From NCBI GenBank assembly GCA_014380705.1, contig JACMJI010000036.1:1-8387 (forward strand): DNA of 8,387 nucleotides. The letters are read 5' to 3'. The stretch comes from Gorillibacterium sp. Its GTDB lineage: Bacteria > Bacillota > Bacilli > Paenibacillales > NBRC-103111. Shown here one piece after another: positions 1-7,377 of this stretch. The translations under genes and the position numbers were made by a program. Within the stretch, counting starts at the first letter, position 1. Every line of letters begins with the position of its first letter. The notes beneath the pieces are model-generated. The model saw only the letters and a program-made list of their open reading frames with translations, was not told the DNA's origin and ran no database searches.

Positions 1-327
<327 letters not shown>

Positions 328-342
328 TGTTTCACCCGGGGG

Positions 343-1812
<1,470 letters not shown>

Positions 1813-1823
1813 CAGGCTAGGTA

Positions 1824-1852
1824 TGTCCACCACTATTTAAGTCTGGTGGACA
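1824..1852 (+). promoter_or_regulatory. Stem-loop in the atpD-atpC gap
   Basis: TGTCCACCA (1824-1832) and TGGTGGACA (1844-1852) are perfect 9-base reverse complements around an 11-base loop. The stem lies 11 bases after the atpD stop and 16 bases before the atpC ribosome site. The bases after it are AAGCCGCC, not a T run, so a full intrinsic terminator is unlikely. It may protect the 3' end of the atpD message or lower atpC expression relative to atpD; both are inference. Confidence 0.6.
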
Positions 1853-1880
1853 AAGCCGCCACACGGTCAGGAGGGTAAGC

Positions 1881-2285
1881 GTGAGCACATTTCGACTCGA
1901 AATCGTGACCCCGGAGCGCAAGGTCTACGAACAAGATATTGATATGGTCGTGGTTGAAGGGATAGAGGGCCAGCTGGGCATTCTTCCAAACCATATTCCT
2001 CTACTCACTGCCTTGAAAATTGGACCACTCCGCATTATTAAGGATGGGGCTGAGGAAGAGGTAGCAGTAGGAGGAGGCTTTATGGAGGTTCGTAAGGATA
2101 AAGTGATTATTCTTGCTGAAACTGCTGAGCTCCCAGAGGACATCGATCTCGCCCGGGCCGAGGAAGCAAGAAGACGTGCAGAAAATTATCTTCTACATCC
2201 CGACGAGCATGATCAGGTACGGGCTGAGATGGCTCTTAAGCGAGCAATTAATCGGATTAATGTAGCCTCTCATAGGAATAGGTAA
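1881..2285 (+). CDS. atpC: F1Fo ATP synthase epsilon subunit
   Basis: This 134-residue protein has the normal length of epsilon, the rotor-stalk subunit that joins gamma to the c-ring and can inhibit ATP hydrolysis. Residues 1 to about 85 form the beta-sandwich domain (FRLEIVTPERKVYE, EGQLGILPNHIPLLTAL, VAVGGGFMEV). The rest is the helical hairpin that moves between inhibitory and non-inhibitory positions. IDLARA at 88-93 fits the I/L-D-x-x-R-A ATP-binding motif described for the thermophilic Bacillus PS3 epsilon, so ATP sensing is plausible but not shown. The start is GTG 1881, set by AGGAGGG at 1869-1875, 5 bases upstream. It is the last gene of the atp operon, followed 5 bases after its stop by an intrinsic terminator. 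Confidence 0.98.
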   Translation: MSTFRLEIVTPERKVYEQDIDMVVVEGIEGQLGILPNHIPLLTALKIGPLRIIKDGAEEEVAVGGGFMEVRKDKVIILAETAELPEDIDLARAEEARRRAENYLLHPDEHDQVRAEMALKRAINRINVASHRNR

Positions 2286-2290
2286 GGTCT

Positions 2291-2328
2291 AAGCGAAGGA
2301 CAAACTCCTTCGCTTTTTATTTCTTTTT
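2291..2328 (+). terminator. Rho-independent terminator of the atp operon
   Basis: AAGCGAAGGA (2291-2300) and TCCTTCGCTT (2306-2315) form a perfect 10-bp stem with a 5-base loop, CAAAC. A T-rich tail follows from 2314 to 2328. It begins 5 bases after the atpC stop and separates the atp and nuo transcription units. Confidence 0.95.
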
Positions 2329-2357
2329 AAAGGATGCTCCTTCACTCGGTTTAAAAT

Positions 2358-2397
2358 TAATTGTTAGTAGCACCCATTAGACAATTATTTTATGGGT
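2358..2397 (+). promoter_or_regulatory. Overlapping dyads around the nuo promoter -35, possible operator
   Basis: Two inverted repeats are visible. TAATTGT (2358-2364) pairs with ACAATTA (2381-2387), a 7-base dyad with a 16-base gap whose right arm overlaps the -35 element. ACCCAT (2372-2377) pairs with ATGGGT (2392-2397), a 6-base dyad with half-sites 20 bases apart, about two helical turns, bracketing the -35. The positions suit a repressor or activator. I cannot match either dyad to a known regulator, and A+T-rich DNA gives such dyads by chance. Confidence 0.3.
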
Positions 2398-2407
2398 TTG
2401 CTATAAT
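2378..2407 (+). promoter_or_regulatory. Sigma-A type promoter of the nuo operon
   Basis: The -35 element TAGACA (2378-2383) matches TTGACA at 5 of 6 bases. The -10 element TATAAT (2402-2407) is a perfect match. The spacer is 18 bases and ends in TGC, giving an extended -10. The A+T-rich stretch at about 2351-2363 could help as a distal UP element. The start of transcription is expected near 2413-2415. It sits between the atp terminator and nuoA, where an operon promoter is needed. Confidence 0.85.
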
Positions 2408-2410
2408 AAA

Positions 2411-2433
2411 GAAAGCACTTACATTACGCTTTC
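2411..2433 (+). promoter_or_regulatory. Stem-loop in the nuoA 5' leader
   Basis: GAAAGC (2411-2416) and GCTTTC (2428-2433) are perfect 6-base reverse complements with an 11-base loop. The stem sits at the predicted 5' end of the nuo transcript and ends 4 bases before the Shine-Dalgarno sequence. If transcription starts at or before 2411 it would be a 5'-terminal hairpin that could slow mRNA decay. A start at 2414 would remove half of the left arm. Confidence 0.35.
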
Positions 2434-2437
2434 CCAA

Positions 2438-2446
2438 AAGGAGGTG
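2438..2446 (+). promoter_or_regulatory. nuoA ribosome binding site, decides a TTG start
   Basis: AAGGAGGTG is almost fully complementary to the 3' end of 16S rRNA. It lies 6 bases before TTG 2453 and includes the in-frame GTG at 2444, which therefore cannot be the start. Confidence 0.9.
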
Positions 2447-2452
2447 CGGACA

Positions 2453-2815
2453 TTGAGCACCAGTTATGTGATCATAGCCATTTTTATCGGGTTTGGTATC
2501 CTGTTACCGATCGTGGCACTTACAATCGGCAAACTGCTCCGCCCGAGTAAACCGCATGATGAGAAGCTAACGACCTACGAAAGTGGCAACGAGCCCGTAG
2601 GGGAAGGTCAGATTCGGTTCAATATTCGCTATTATTTATTTGCTCTAATGTTCGTCATCTTTGATGTAGAGACCGTGTTTCTGTATCCGTGGGCGGTTGC
2701 TTACGGCAAGCTGGGTCTCTTTGCTTTTGTAGAAATGGTTATTTTTATTGGAATGCTTGCAATCGGACTTCTCTATGCCTGGAAGAAGAAGGTGCTGCAA
2801 TGGACTTCTCTTTAG
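2453..2815 (+). CDS. nuoA: NADH-quinone oxidoreductase (complex I) subunit A
   Basis: This 120-residue membrane protein belongs to the ND3 family and helps join the membrane arm of complex I to the hydrophilic arm near the quinone site. Three membrane segments are visible, at about 5-27, 59-80 and 88-110. The loop between the first two holds YESGNEP at 42-48, the bacterial version of the family's YE-C/S-G loop. [11 protein letters not shown] (70-80) carries D71 and E73, matching the conserved acidic pair of ND3 proteins. The start is TTG 2453, because the Shine-Dalgarno at 2438-2446 covers the upstream GTG at 2444. It is the first gene of the operon, directly behind the sigma-A promoter. Its last 16 bases overlap nuoB in another frame. 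Confidence 0.97.
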   Translation: MSTSYVIIAIFIGFGILLPIVALTIGKLLRPSKPHDEKLTTYESGNEPVGEGQIRFNIRYYLFALMFVIFDVETVFLYPWAVAYGKLGLFAFVEMVIFIGMLAIGLLYAWKKKVLQWTSL

Positions 2816-3318
2816 ACTCAATTTCGCCCGAAGAGCGAGCTGAGATGGATCGCAATGTCTTTATGAGCACGCTGGAGCAGGTAAAGGGGTGGGCTAGGAG
2901 CAATTCGCTTTGGCCGCTTACCTTCGGTATTGCCTGCTGTGCCATCGAAATGATGGGTACAGGCGCATCTCATTATGACCTCGATCGTTTTGGAATTATT
3001 TTCCGCACATCGCCCCGGCATTCCGATGTTATGATTGTCGCGGGTACGGTGACCAAGAAGATGGCCCCGCTCATCCGTCGTCTTTATGATCAGATGCCCG
3101 AGCCAAAGTGGGTCATTGCGATGGGCTCCTGCGCGACTGCGGGTGGTCCTTACATTAAATCCTATTCTGTCGTTAATGGGGTGGATAAGGTGGTTCCGGT
3201 TGATGTCTACATCCCGGGGTGTCCGCCTAACCCTGCGGCACTAATTTACGGAATCAATAAGCTCCAAGAAAAAATCCGCTATGAGGCAAAGACCGGGAAA
3301 CGGGTGACCGAGCGATGA
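2800..3318 (+). CDS. nuoB: NADH-quinone oxidoreductase subunit B (N2 iron-sulfur protein)
   Basis: This 172-residue protein is the PSST/20 kDa subunit of complex I. It binds the terminal [4Fe-4S] cluster N2, which hands electrons to quinone at the NuoB-NuoD interface. The four expected cysteine ligands are present: the adjacent pair C46-C47 in [11 protein letters not shown]111 in MGSCATAGG and C141 in IPGCPPNP. The start is ATG 2800, with AGAAGGTG at 2787-2794 in front. The frame is open farther upstream to 2689, but that stretch is nuoA read in another frame. It overlaps nuoA by 16 bases, and its TGA stop shares ATGA with the nuoC start, so translation of all three is probably coupled. Confidence 0.98.
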   Translation: MDFSLDSISPEERAEMDRNVFMSTLEQVKGWARSNSLWPLTFGIACCAIEMMGTGASHYDLDRFGIIFRTSPRHSDVMIVAGTVTKKMAPLIRRLYDQMPEPKWVIAMGSCATAGGPYIKSYSVVNGVDKVVPVDVYIPGCPPNPAALIYGINKLQEKIRYEAKTGKRVTER

Positions 3319-3893
3319 CCGATACGTTTGAAAAAGCACCGATTGTTGAACAAGCTGACCAAGATGCACCAATTGACCAAACAACAGTAAATGACCAAAC
3401 AGCATCAGAACCATTGCCAAATGAATTATGGCTAAGCCGGACGATTGCTACCCTTCGCGGGGCAGTTGGGGAAGACGCCATTCAGGAATCATACATCAAT
3501 AAGGCAGACAGTAATCGTCCCTGTATTATTGTACCCCCTAACCATTGGCCTGCTGTTGCTAGCCTGTTAAGGGATCACGAGGAGTTTGGGCTGAATTACC
3601 TTCGTAGCGTAGCTGGAATCGATTGTGAGACACACATGGAAATCGTCTATTATCTGATTTCATTGGAGACACAGGATGAGGTTTGTGTGAAAGTAAAGAC
3701 AGATCGAGATCTGCCCTCGATTCCCTCAATTACACATGTATGGCCAACAGCCAACTGGAATGAGCGGGAAATTTACGATCTATTTGGCATTGATTTCCCC
3801 GGTCATCCTGATCTCAGAAGAATTCTCATGCCCGATGACTGGGTGGGGCATCCCATGCGTAAAGATTATGAACCGCTGGACTCGGAGGTGTAG
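3315..3893 (+). CDS. nuoC: NADH-quinone oxidoreductase subunit C, with repeat-bearing N-terminal extension
   Basis: This 192-residue protein is the 30 kDa subunit of the complex I connecting module and carries no cofactor. The core begins near residue 35. The 30 kDa signature is intact: E150-R151-E152, D155, LF at 156-157, H164 and R168, in the segment from [10 protein letters not shown] to HPDLRRIL. Before the core lies an acidic, polar, probably disordered extension of about 35 residues. It contains three six-residue repeats ([18 protein letters not shown] at 15-32), encoded by an 18-base tandem repeat. The ATG overlaps the nuoB stop (ATGA). No strong Shine-Dalgarno is visible, only a weak GGGTGA at 3302-3307, so coupling to nuoB is likely. 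It is a separate gene from nuoD, unlike the fused nuoCD of E. coli. Confidence 0.95.
   Translation: MTDTFEKAPIVEQADQDAPIDQTTVNDQTASEPLPNELWLSRTIATLRGAVGEDAIQESYINKADSNRPCIIVPPNHWPAVASLLRDHEEFGLNYLRSVAGIDCETHMEIVYYLISLETQDEVCVKVKTDRDLPSIPSITHVWPTANWNEREIYDLFGIDFPGHPDLRRILMPDDWVGHPMRKDYEPLDSEV
3356..3409 (+). repeat. 18-base tandem repeat, three units, in the 5' part of nuoC
   Basis: TGACCAA occurs at 3356, 3374 and 3392, exactly 18 bases apart. Units 2 and 3 share TGACCAAACA, and the rest has diverged. In frame it encodes three hexapeptides that each begin with Asp-Gln. The unit is a multiple of three, so gain or loss keeps the reading frame. Confidence 0.75.
3884..3890 (+). promoter_or_regulatory. 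nuoD ribosome binding site inside the nuoC tail
   Basis: GGAGGTG lies within the last codons of nuoC, 9 bases before GTG 3900. It supports the GTG start and tight coupling of nuoC and nuoD. Confidence 0.75.
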
Positions 3894-3899
3894 GCCGGA

Positions 3900-5003
3900 G
3901 TGATTCGTACAGAAGAATTACTGCTTAATGTTGGACCGCAACATCCCAGTACCCATGGGGTGCTTCGCATTATCGTCAAGCTTGACGGAGAAATAATTAC
4001 CGAGGCGACTCCAGTCATCGGCTATTTGCACCGAGGAACAGAGAAGTTGGCGGAGAACCTTACCTATACACAAATTATTCCCTACACGGACCGAATGGAT
4101 TATGTGTCCGCGATGACGAATAATTACGTTCTCGTTCATTCCGTAGAGAAGCTAATGAATTTAGAAATTCCTGAGCGAGCGGAATTTCTCCGCTTTATCG
4201 TGATGGAGCTTCAGCGCATCGCAAGCCACCTTGTTTGGTGGGGTACTTATCTACTAGACGTTGGAGCCATGAGTCCCTTTCTCTTTGCCTTCCGCGATCG
4301 GGAAATTATTCTGAACCTATTCAATGAACTTTGTGGCGCCCGGCTTACTTATAACTATATGCGGGTAGGCGGAGTCAAATGGGATGCACCCGAAGGGTGG
4401 ATCGACAAAGTCCGCAACTTTGTCCCCTACATGAAAAGCAAGCTGGATGAGTACGAATGGCTAGTAAGCGGTAACGAGATCTTCCTTTCCCGGATCAAGG
4501 GTGTTGGCAAGTACGATGCCAAAACCGCCATTGCCTACGGAATGAGCGGCGCTAATCTTCGCTGTGCTGGAGTCGATTGGGATCTGCGTAGAGACCAGCC
4601 TTATAGTCTATACAGTCGGTATCAGTTCAATGTTCCCGTAGGCACAAACGGTGATTGTTATGACCGTTATACGACCCGGATGGAGGAAATGCGTCAGTCT
4701 CTTCGATTACTCGGTCAAGCGCTCTATGATTTTCCCGAGGAGGAAGGACCCATTATGGGCAAGGTGCCCAAGATCCTTCGTGTTCCGGAAGGAGAAGCCT
4801 ACACCGCAATCGAGTCCCCTCGGGGAGAGATCGGGTGCCATATTATATCGCGCGGTAAGGACAAACCCTATCGGCTCAAGTTCCGGCGGCCTTCTTTTAT
4901 CAACTTAGAGATTCTGCCTAAGCTGTTAGTTGGAGAGACGATGACAAACCTGGTAACGATTCTGGGTAGTATTGATATCGTCGTTGGGGAGGTCGATTGC
5001 TAA
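3900..5003 (+). CDS. nuoD: NADH-quinone oxidoreductase subunit D (49 kDa)
   Basis: This 367-residue protein is the 49 kDa subunit, related to the large subunit of [NiFe] hydrogenases. With NuoB it forms the quinone pocket, which in Bacillales normally serves menaquinone. The N-terminus has NVGPQHPSTHGVLR at 10-23. H19 corresponds to His38 and Y68 (in TDRMDY) to Tyr87 of the Thermus Nqo4 protein, the residues that contact the quinone head; the spacing matches without gaps. The family motif LHRGTEK is at 43-49. The C-terminal region has PRGEIG and the closing ILGSIDIVVGEVD. The start is GTG 3900, 6 bases after the nuoC stop. The TAA stop overlaps the nuoH ATG as TAATG. No nuoE, nuoF or nuoG follows; nuoH comes next. 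Confidence 0.98.
   Translation: MIRTEELLLNVGPQHPSTHGVLRIIVKLDGEIITEATPVIGYLHRGTEKLAENLTYTQIIPYTDRMDYVSAMTNNYVLVHSVEKLMNLEIPERAEFLRFIVMELQRIASHLVWWGTYLLDVGAMSPFLFAFRDREIILNLFNELCGARLTYNYMRVGGVKWDAPEGWIDKVRNFVPYMKSKLDEYEWLVSGNEIFLSRIKGVGKYDAKTAIAYGMSGANLRCAGVDWDLRRDQPYSLYSRYQFNVPVGTNGDCYDRYTTRMEEMRQSLRLLGQALYDFPEEEGPIMGKVPKILRVPEGEAYTAIESPRGEIGCHIISRGKDKPYRLKFRRPSFINLEILPKLLVGETMTNLVTILGSIDIVVGEVDC
4163..4194 (+). other. Two mutually exclusive stems inside nuoD
   Basis: AGAAATTCC (4163-4171) pairs perfectly with GGAATTTCT (4181-4189), a 9-bp stem with a 9-base loop. AGCGGA (4178-4183) pairs with TCCGCT (4189-4194). The two pairings share bases and cannot form together. The region encodes a conserved-looking helix, so the structure may be a chance result of codon choice. 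Confidence 0.3.
4988..4993 (+). promoter_or_regulatory. nuoH ribosome binding site, decides the start
   Basis: GGAGGT lies 9 bases before ATG 5003 but only 3 bases before the in-frame TTG 4997. This favours ATG 5003 as the nuoH start. The site lies within the final codons of nuoD. Confidence 0.75.
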
Positions 5004-6040
5004 TGGATAAAATATTGAACGGAGAATGGACCCTTCTCAACATAGGCATCGTCTTGTTTGCGGTTGTTTTCATGCTGAGCGTTGTACTTTTCTTCGTAAC
5101 CTATGCTATTTACTTCGAACGTAAGGTCGTTGGGTTCATGCAGTACCGGATTGGACCGAACCGTGTGGGACCGTTTGGACTATTACAAAGTGTTGCGGAT
5201 ATAGTAAAGCTGTTGATCAAGGAGGATACCATACCGAAGAAGGCGGATAGGATGCTGTTTATCCTTGCCCCTGTTATCGCGTTTGTGCCTTCTTTCGCTG
5301 TCATTGCGGTCATTCCCTTTACGGATAAGTTGTACTTTACAAATATCGATAGCGGTGTTCTCTATTACATTGCGCTTTCCGGTATCTCCACCATTGGGGT
5401 GATCATCGCTGGCTGGGCTTCCAATAACAAGTATTCTCTGCTCGGCGGTATACGATCCGCTGCCCAAATGATCAGCTACGAGGTTCCTCTGCTCCTCTCA
5501 ATTACCGGAACAATCATGATTAGCGGCAGCATGAATCTTCGAACCATTGCCTTGGAGCAAAGCGGTGGCATCTTGCATTGGAATATCGTTCCTCAGTTCA
5601 TCGGTTTTATTGTGTTCGCTATTGCGGCTGTATCCGAATTAAATCGGACGCCTTTCGATCTTCCAGAGGCAGAATCAGAGTTGGTTGCAGGCTATTACGT
5701 TGAGTACAGCGGTTTTCGCTTTGCCTTCTTCATGCTAACTGAATACGTCTATATGTTTGCGATATCGTCTTTGATCACCGTGCTTTTCCTCGGTGGCTGG
5801 CACGCACCATTGCCCATTCTAGAATGGCATATCCCAATAGCACTTCTGGAGTGGATTCCCGGTTTGTTCTGGTTTGGCTGCAAGTTTGCGTTCTGCGTGT
5901 TCTTTCTCTTCTGGATTCGGGCGACCTTGCCCCGAGTACGCGTGGATCAGTTGATGGGTTTGGGCTGGAAGGTACTTTTACCCCTGTCGCTCTTAAACAT
6001 CCTCGTAACGGCGGCTTATATGGAGATATTCATCAAATAG
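5003..6040 (+). CDS. nuoH: NADH-quinone oxidoreductase subunit H (ND1 family)
   Basis: This 345-residue membrane protein is the ND1 subunit that anchors the membrane arm to the hydrophilic arm and lines the quinone tunnel and first proton path. About eight hydrophobic membrane segments are visible. Both family signatures are present: GPNRVGPFGLLQ from 51, leading into VADIVKLLIKED (64-75), and PFDLPEAESELVAG at 217-230. Their acidic residues belong to the conserved charged funnel of the family. I prefer ATG 5003, which overlaps the nuoD stop (TAATG) at good spacing from GGAGGT 4988-4993; TTG 4997 would add two residues. The usual nuoG is missing upstream. The gap to nuoI is 34 bases, the largest inside this operon. 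Confidence 0.98.
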   Translation: MDKILNGEWTLLNIGIVLFAVVFMLSVVLFFVTYAIYFERKVVGFMQYRIGPNRVGPFGLLQSVADIVKLLIKEDTIPKKADRMLFILAPVIAFVPSFAVIAVIPFTDKLYFTNIDSGVLYYIALSGISTIGVIIAGWASNNKYSLLGGIRSAAQMISYEVPLLLSITGTIMISGSMNLRTIALEQSGGILHWNIVPQFIGFIVFAIAAVSELNRTPFDLPEAESELVAGYYVEYSGFRFAFFMLTEYVYMFAISSLITVLFLGGWHAPLPILEWHIPIALLEWIPGLFWFGCKFAFCVFFLFWIRATLPRVRVDQLMGLGWKVLLPLSLLNILVTAAYMEIFIK

Positions 6041-6074
6041 CAGCCGTATCCATTCCAAAGTGAGGTGAGAATCG

Positions 6075-6533
6075 ATGATAGGCTTGGTTAAAGGAATGGG
6101 AGTAACACTGAAAGCACTGTTAAGCCCCAAAGTAACCTACGGTTATCCTGAAGTCCCAATGGAAATGCCTGACCGGTTCCGGGGTATTCAATATTTTGAT
6201 CCAGAAAAATGCATCGTCTGTAACGCTTGTGTACGCACATGTCCGACGGATTGCATCACGCTTACGGGCAAGCCAAACCCTGATCCCGAGAAGAAGGGGA
6301 AGGTAATCGAGACGTACGACATTAACTTTGAACTCTGTATCCTCTGTGATTTGTGTACGGAGGTATGTCCAACCGAAGCAATTGTGATGACGAACAATTT
6401 CGAGCTAGCCACCTATAGCCGGGACGACCTATACAAAGATATGGTTTGGCTAAGTGGGAATACTACGAATATTCGCAAGGAAAACAACGTTGCAGCCGCA
6501 AAGAAAGGCGGGACGCCTAAAGATGCTGAATAA
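6075..6533 (+). CDS. nuoI: NADH-quinone oxidoreductase subunit I (2x[4Fe-4S] ferredoxin-like)
   Basis: This 152-residue protein is the TYKY/23 kDa subunit of the connecting arm. It carries the N6a and N6b [4Fe-4S] clusters that pass electrons to N2 in NuoB. Both ferredoxin motifs are complete: C46-x2-C49-x2-C52-x3-C56-P and C88-x2-C91-x2-C94-x3-C98-P. A further cysteine at 60 is not part of either motif. The N-terminal 35 residues are the family's interface segment lying on the membrane arm. The C-terminal tail (about 130-152) is polar and lysine-rich, probably disordered. GAGGTGA at 6062-6068 precedes ATG 6075 by 6 bases. Its end overlaps nuoJ by 11 bases. In enzymes without NuoEFG, NuoI is the outermost electron carrier and the likely docking face for the donor, which is inference here. 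Confidence 0.98.
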   Translation: MIGLVKGMGVTLKALLSPKVTYGYPEVPMEMPDRFRGIQYFDPEKCIVCNACVRTCPTDCITLTGKPNPDPEKKGKVIETYDINFELCILCDLCTEVCPTEAIVMTNNFELATYSRDDLYKDMVWLSGNTTNIRKENNVAAAKKGGTPKDAE

Positions 6534-7047
6534 CCTCGCCGATAATTTATCAGATCTAGCAAGTTATCCGTTTATTCTATTTGCAGTGCTGTCCATCGTC
6601 GGAGGAATCATTATGATTAACTCTACGAAGGTCATCCACATGGTGGCCGCCATAGCCATGACATTTTTAAGTTTGGCAGGTTTGTATGTCATGTTGAACG
6701 CCGAATTTGTTGCCTTTGTACAGGTGCTAATCTATGCCGGGGCCATCTCCATTCTGATGATATTCGGTATTATGATGACAAAGCACCGGGACGAGGAACA
6801 AAAGCAACAGCGGCCCTGGCACACGATTCTTACCATTGCAGGGGTTCTCACATTATTCGGCATTCTCTGGTATGCCATCCAGCAAGCAACCTTCTCTGAT
6901 GCGCGGCTCCCAGAGGGCGCGGGTTCTCCGCTTGAGATCGGCAAGCTAATGATGAGCAAGTTTGTCGTTCCTTTTGAGCTGATGTCTGTACTTCTGACGG
7001 TTGCCCTCATTGGTGCGATTGTTGTGGCCAAAAGGGAGGAGGACTAA
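6523..7047 (+). CDS. nuoJ: NADH-quinone oxidoreductase subunit J (ND6 family)
   Basis: This 174-residue membrane protein is the ND6 subunit of the proton-pumping arm. Five hydrophobic segments are visible, at about 16-35, 37-57, 61-84, 100-119 and 149-169. The third, [20 protein letters not shown] at 60-79, is the family's most conserved helix; it holds E61 and the YAGA segment at 71-74, where ND6 proteins have a pi-bulge linked to gating. The loop between helices 3 and 4 (86-98) is highly charged. I chose ATG 6523, which overlaps the nuoI end by 11 bases. The frame stays open back to 6454, but that part is nuoI in another frame. The Shine-Dalgarno is weak (GGCGGGA, 6507-6513), so coupling with nuoI is likely. 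Confidence 0.96.
   Translation: MLNNLADNLSDLASYPFILFAVLSIVGGIIMINSTKVIHMVAAIAMTFLSLAGLYVMLNAEFVAFVQVLIYAGAISILMIFGIMMTKHRDEEQKQQRPWHTILTIAGVLTLFGILWYAIQQATFSDARLPEGAGSPLEIGKLMMSKFVVPFELMSVLLTVALIGAIVVAKREED
7034..7042 (+). promoter_or_regulatory. nuoK ribosome binding site inside the nuoJ tail
   Basis: GGGAGGAGG is a strong purine-rich site inside the last codons of nuoJ. It lies 10 bases before ATG 7053, at the long end of normal spacing. Confidence 0.75.
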
Positions 7048-7052
7048 AAGCG

Positions 7053-7367
7053 ATGAGTGATATTATAACTCCTTATCTAACCCTCGGTGCAATTCTGTTC
7101 TGCATTGGTCTGTACGGAGCATTAATGAAGAAGAATGCAGTGATTGTTCTGCTCTCCATCGAGCTCATGCTAAATGGGGTTAACCTGAATCTGTTAGCCT
7201 TTTCGAAAATGGGTGTGAATCCGTCTGCAACCGGGCAAATTTTCTCGCTTTTCTCTATAGCTGTTGCTGCAGCAGAAGCCGCGATAGGCATTGCGCTTCT
7301 GATCGCTTTATTTAGGGGAAAATTAACGGTAGATGTTACTGAAATGGATGAGTTGAAAGAAAGATAG
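7053..7367 (+). CDS. nuoK: NADH-quinone oxidoreductase subunit K (ND4L family)
   Basis: This 104-residue membrane protein is the ND4L subunit, which with NuoJ links the quinone site to the antiporter-like pumps. Three hydrophobic helices are visible, at about 7-25, 28-50 and 62-88. Its two membrane glutamates are present: E37 in [13 protein letters not shown] and E75 in [13 protein letters not shown], matching Glu36 and Glu72 of E. coli NuoK, which proton pumping needs. The length is normal, with a slightly long charged tail ([11 protein letters not shown]). The ATG lies 5 bases after the nuoJ stop. The nuoL ribosome site overlaps the nuoK stop codon. Confidence 0.98.
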   Translation: MSDIITPYLTLGAILFCIGLYGALMKKNAVIVLLSIELMLNGVNLNLLAFSKMGVNPSATGQIFSLFSIAVAAAEAAIGIALLIALFRGKLTVDVTEMDELKER

Positions 7368-7371
7368 GAGG
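7366..7371 (+). promoter_or_regulatory. nuoL ribosome binding site overlapping the nuoK stop
   Basis: AGGAGG begins inside the nuoK TAG stop (7365-7367) and lies 6 bases before ATG 7378. Ribosomes ending nuoK would uncover the nuoL site directly. Confidence 0.85.
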
Positions 7372-7377
7372 CCGAAG

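Noticed and set aside
2410..2423. Possible CcpA cre site at the nuo transcription start
   Set aside because: It matches the cre pattern at the flanks but lacks the first T and the central G of the CpG, which is the most important part. The position is suggestive, the sequence is not.
2689..2799. Upstream extension of the nuoB frame
   Set aside because: This is the nuoA coding region read in another frame; ATG 2800 has its own ribosome site and the expected MDF-type N-terminus.
4997..5002. TTG 4997 as the nuoH start
   Set aside because: It would leave only 3 bases after GGAGGT; ATG 5003 has 9 bases and the usual TAATG overlap.
6454..6522. Upstream extension of the nuoJ frame
   Set aside because: It overlaps the nuoI coding end in another frame, and the extra residues are basic and polar, unlike the start of an ND6 family protein.
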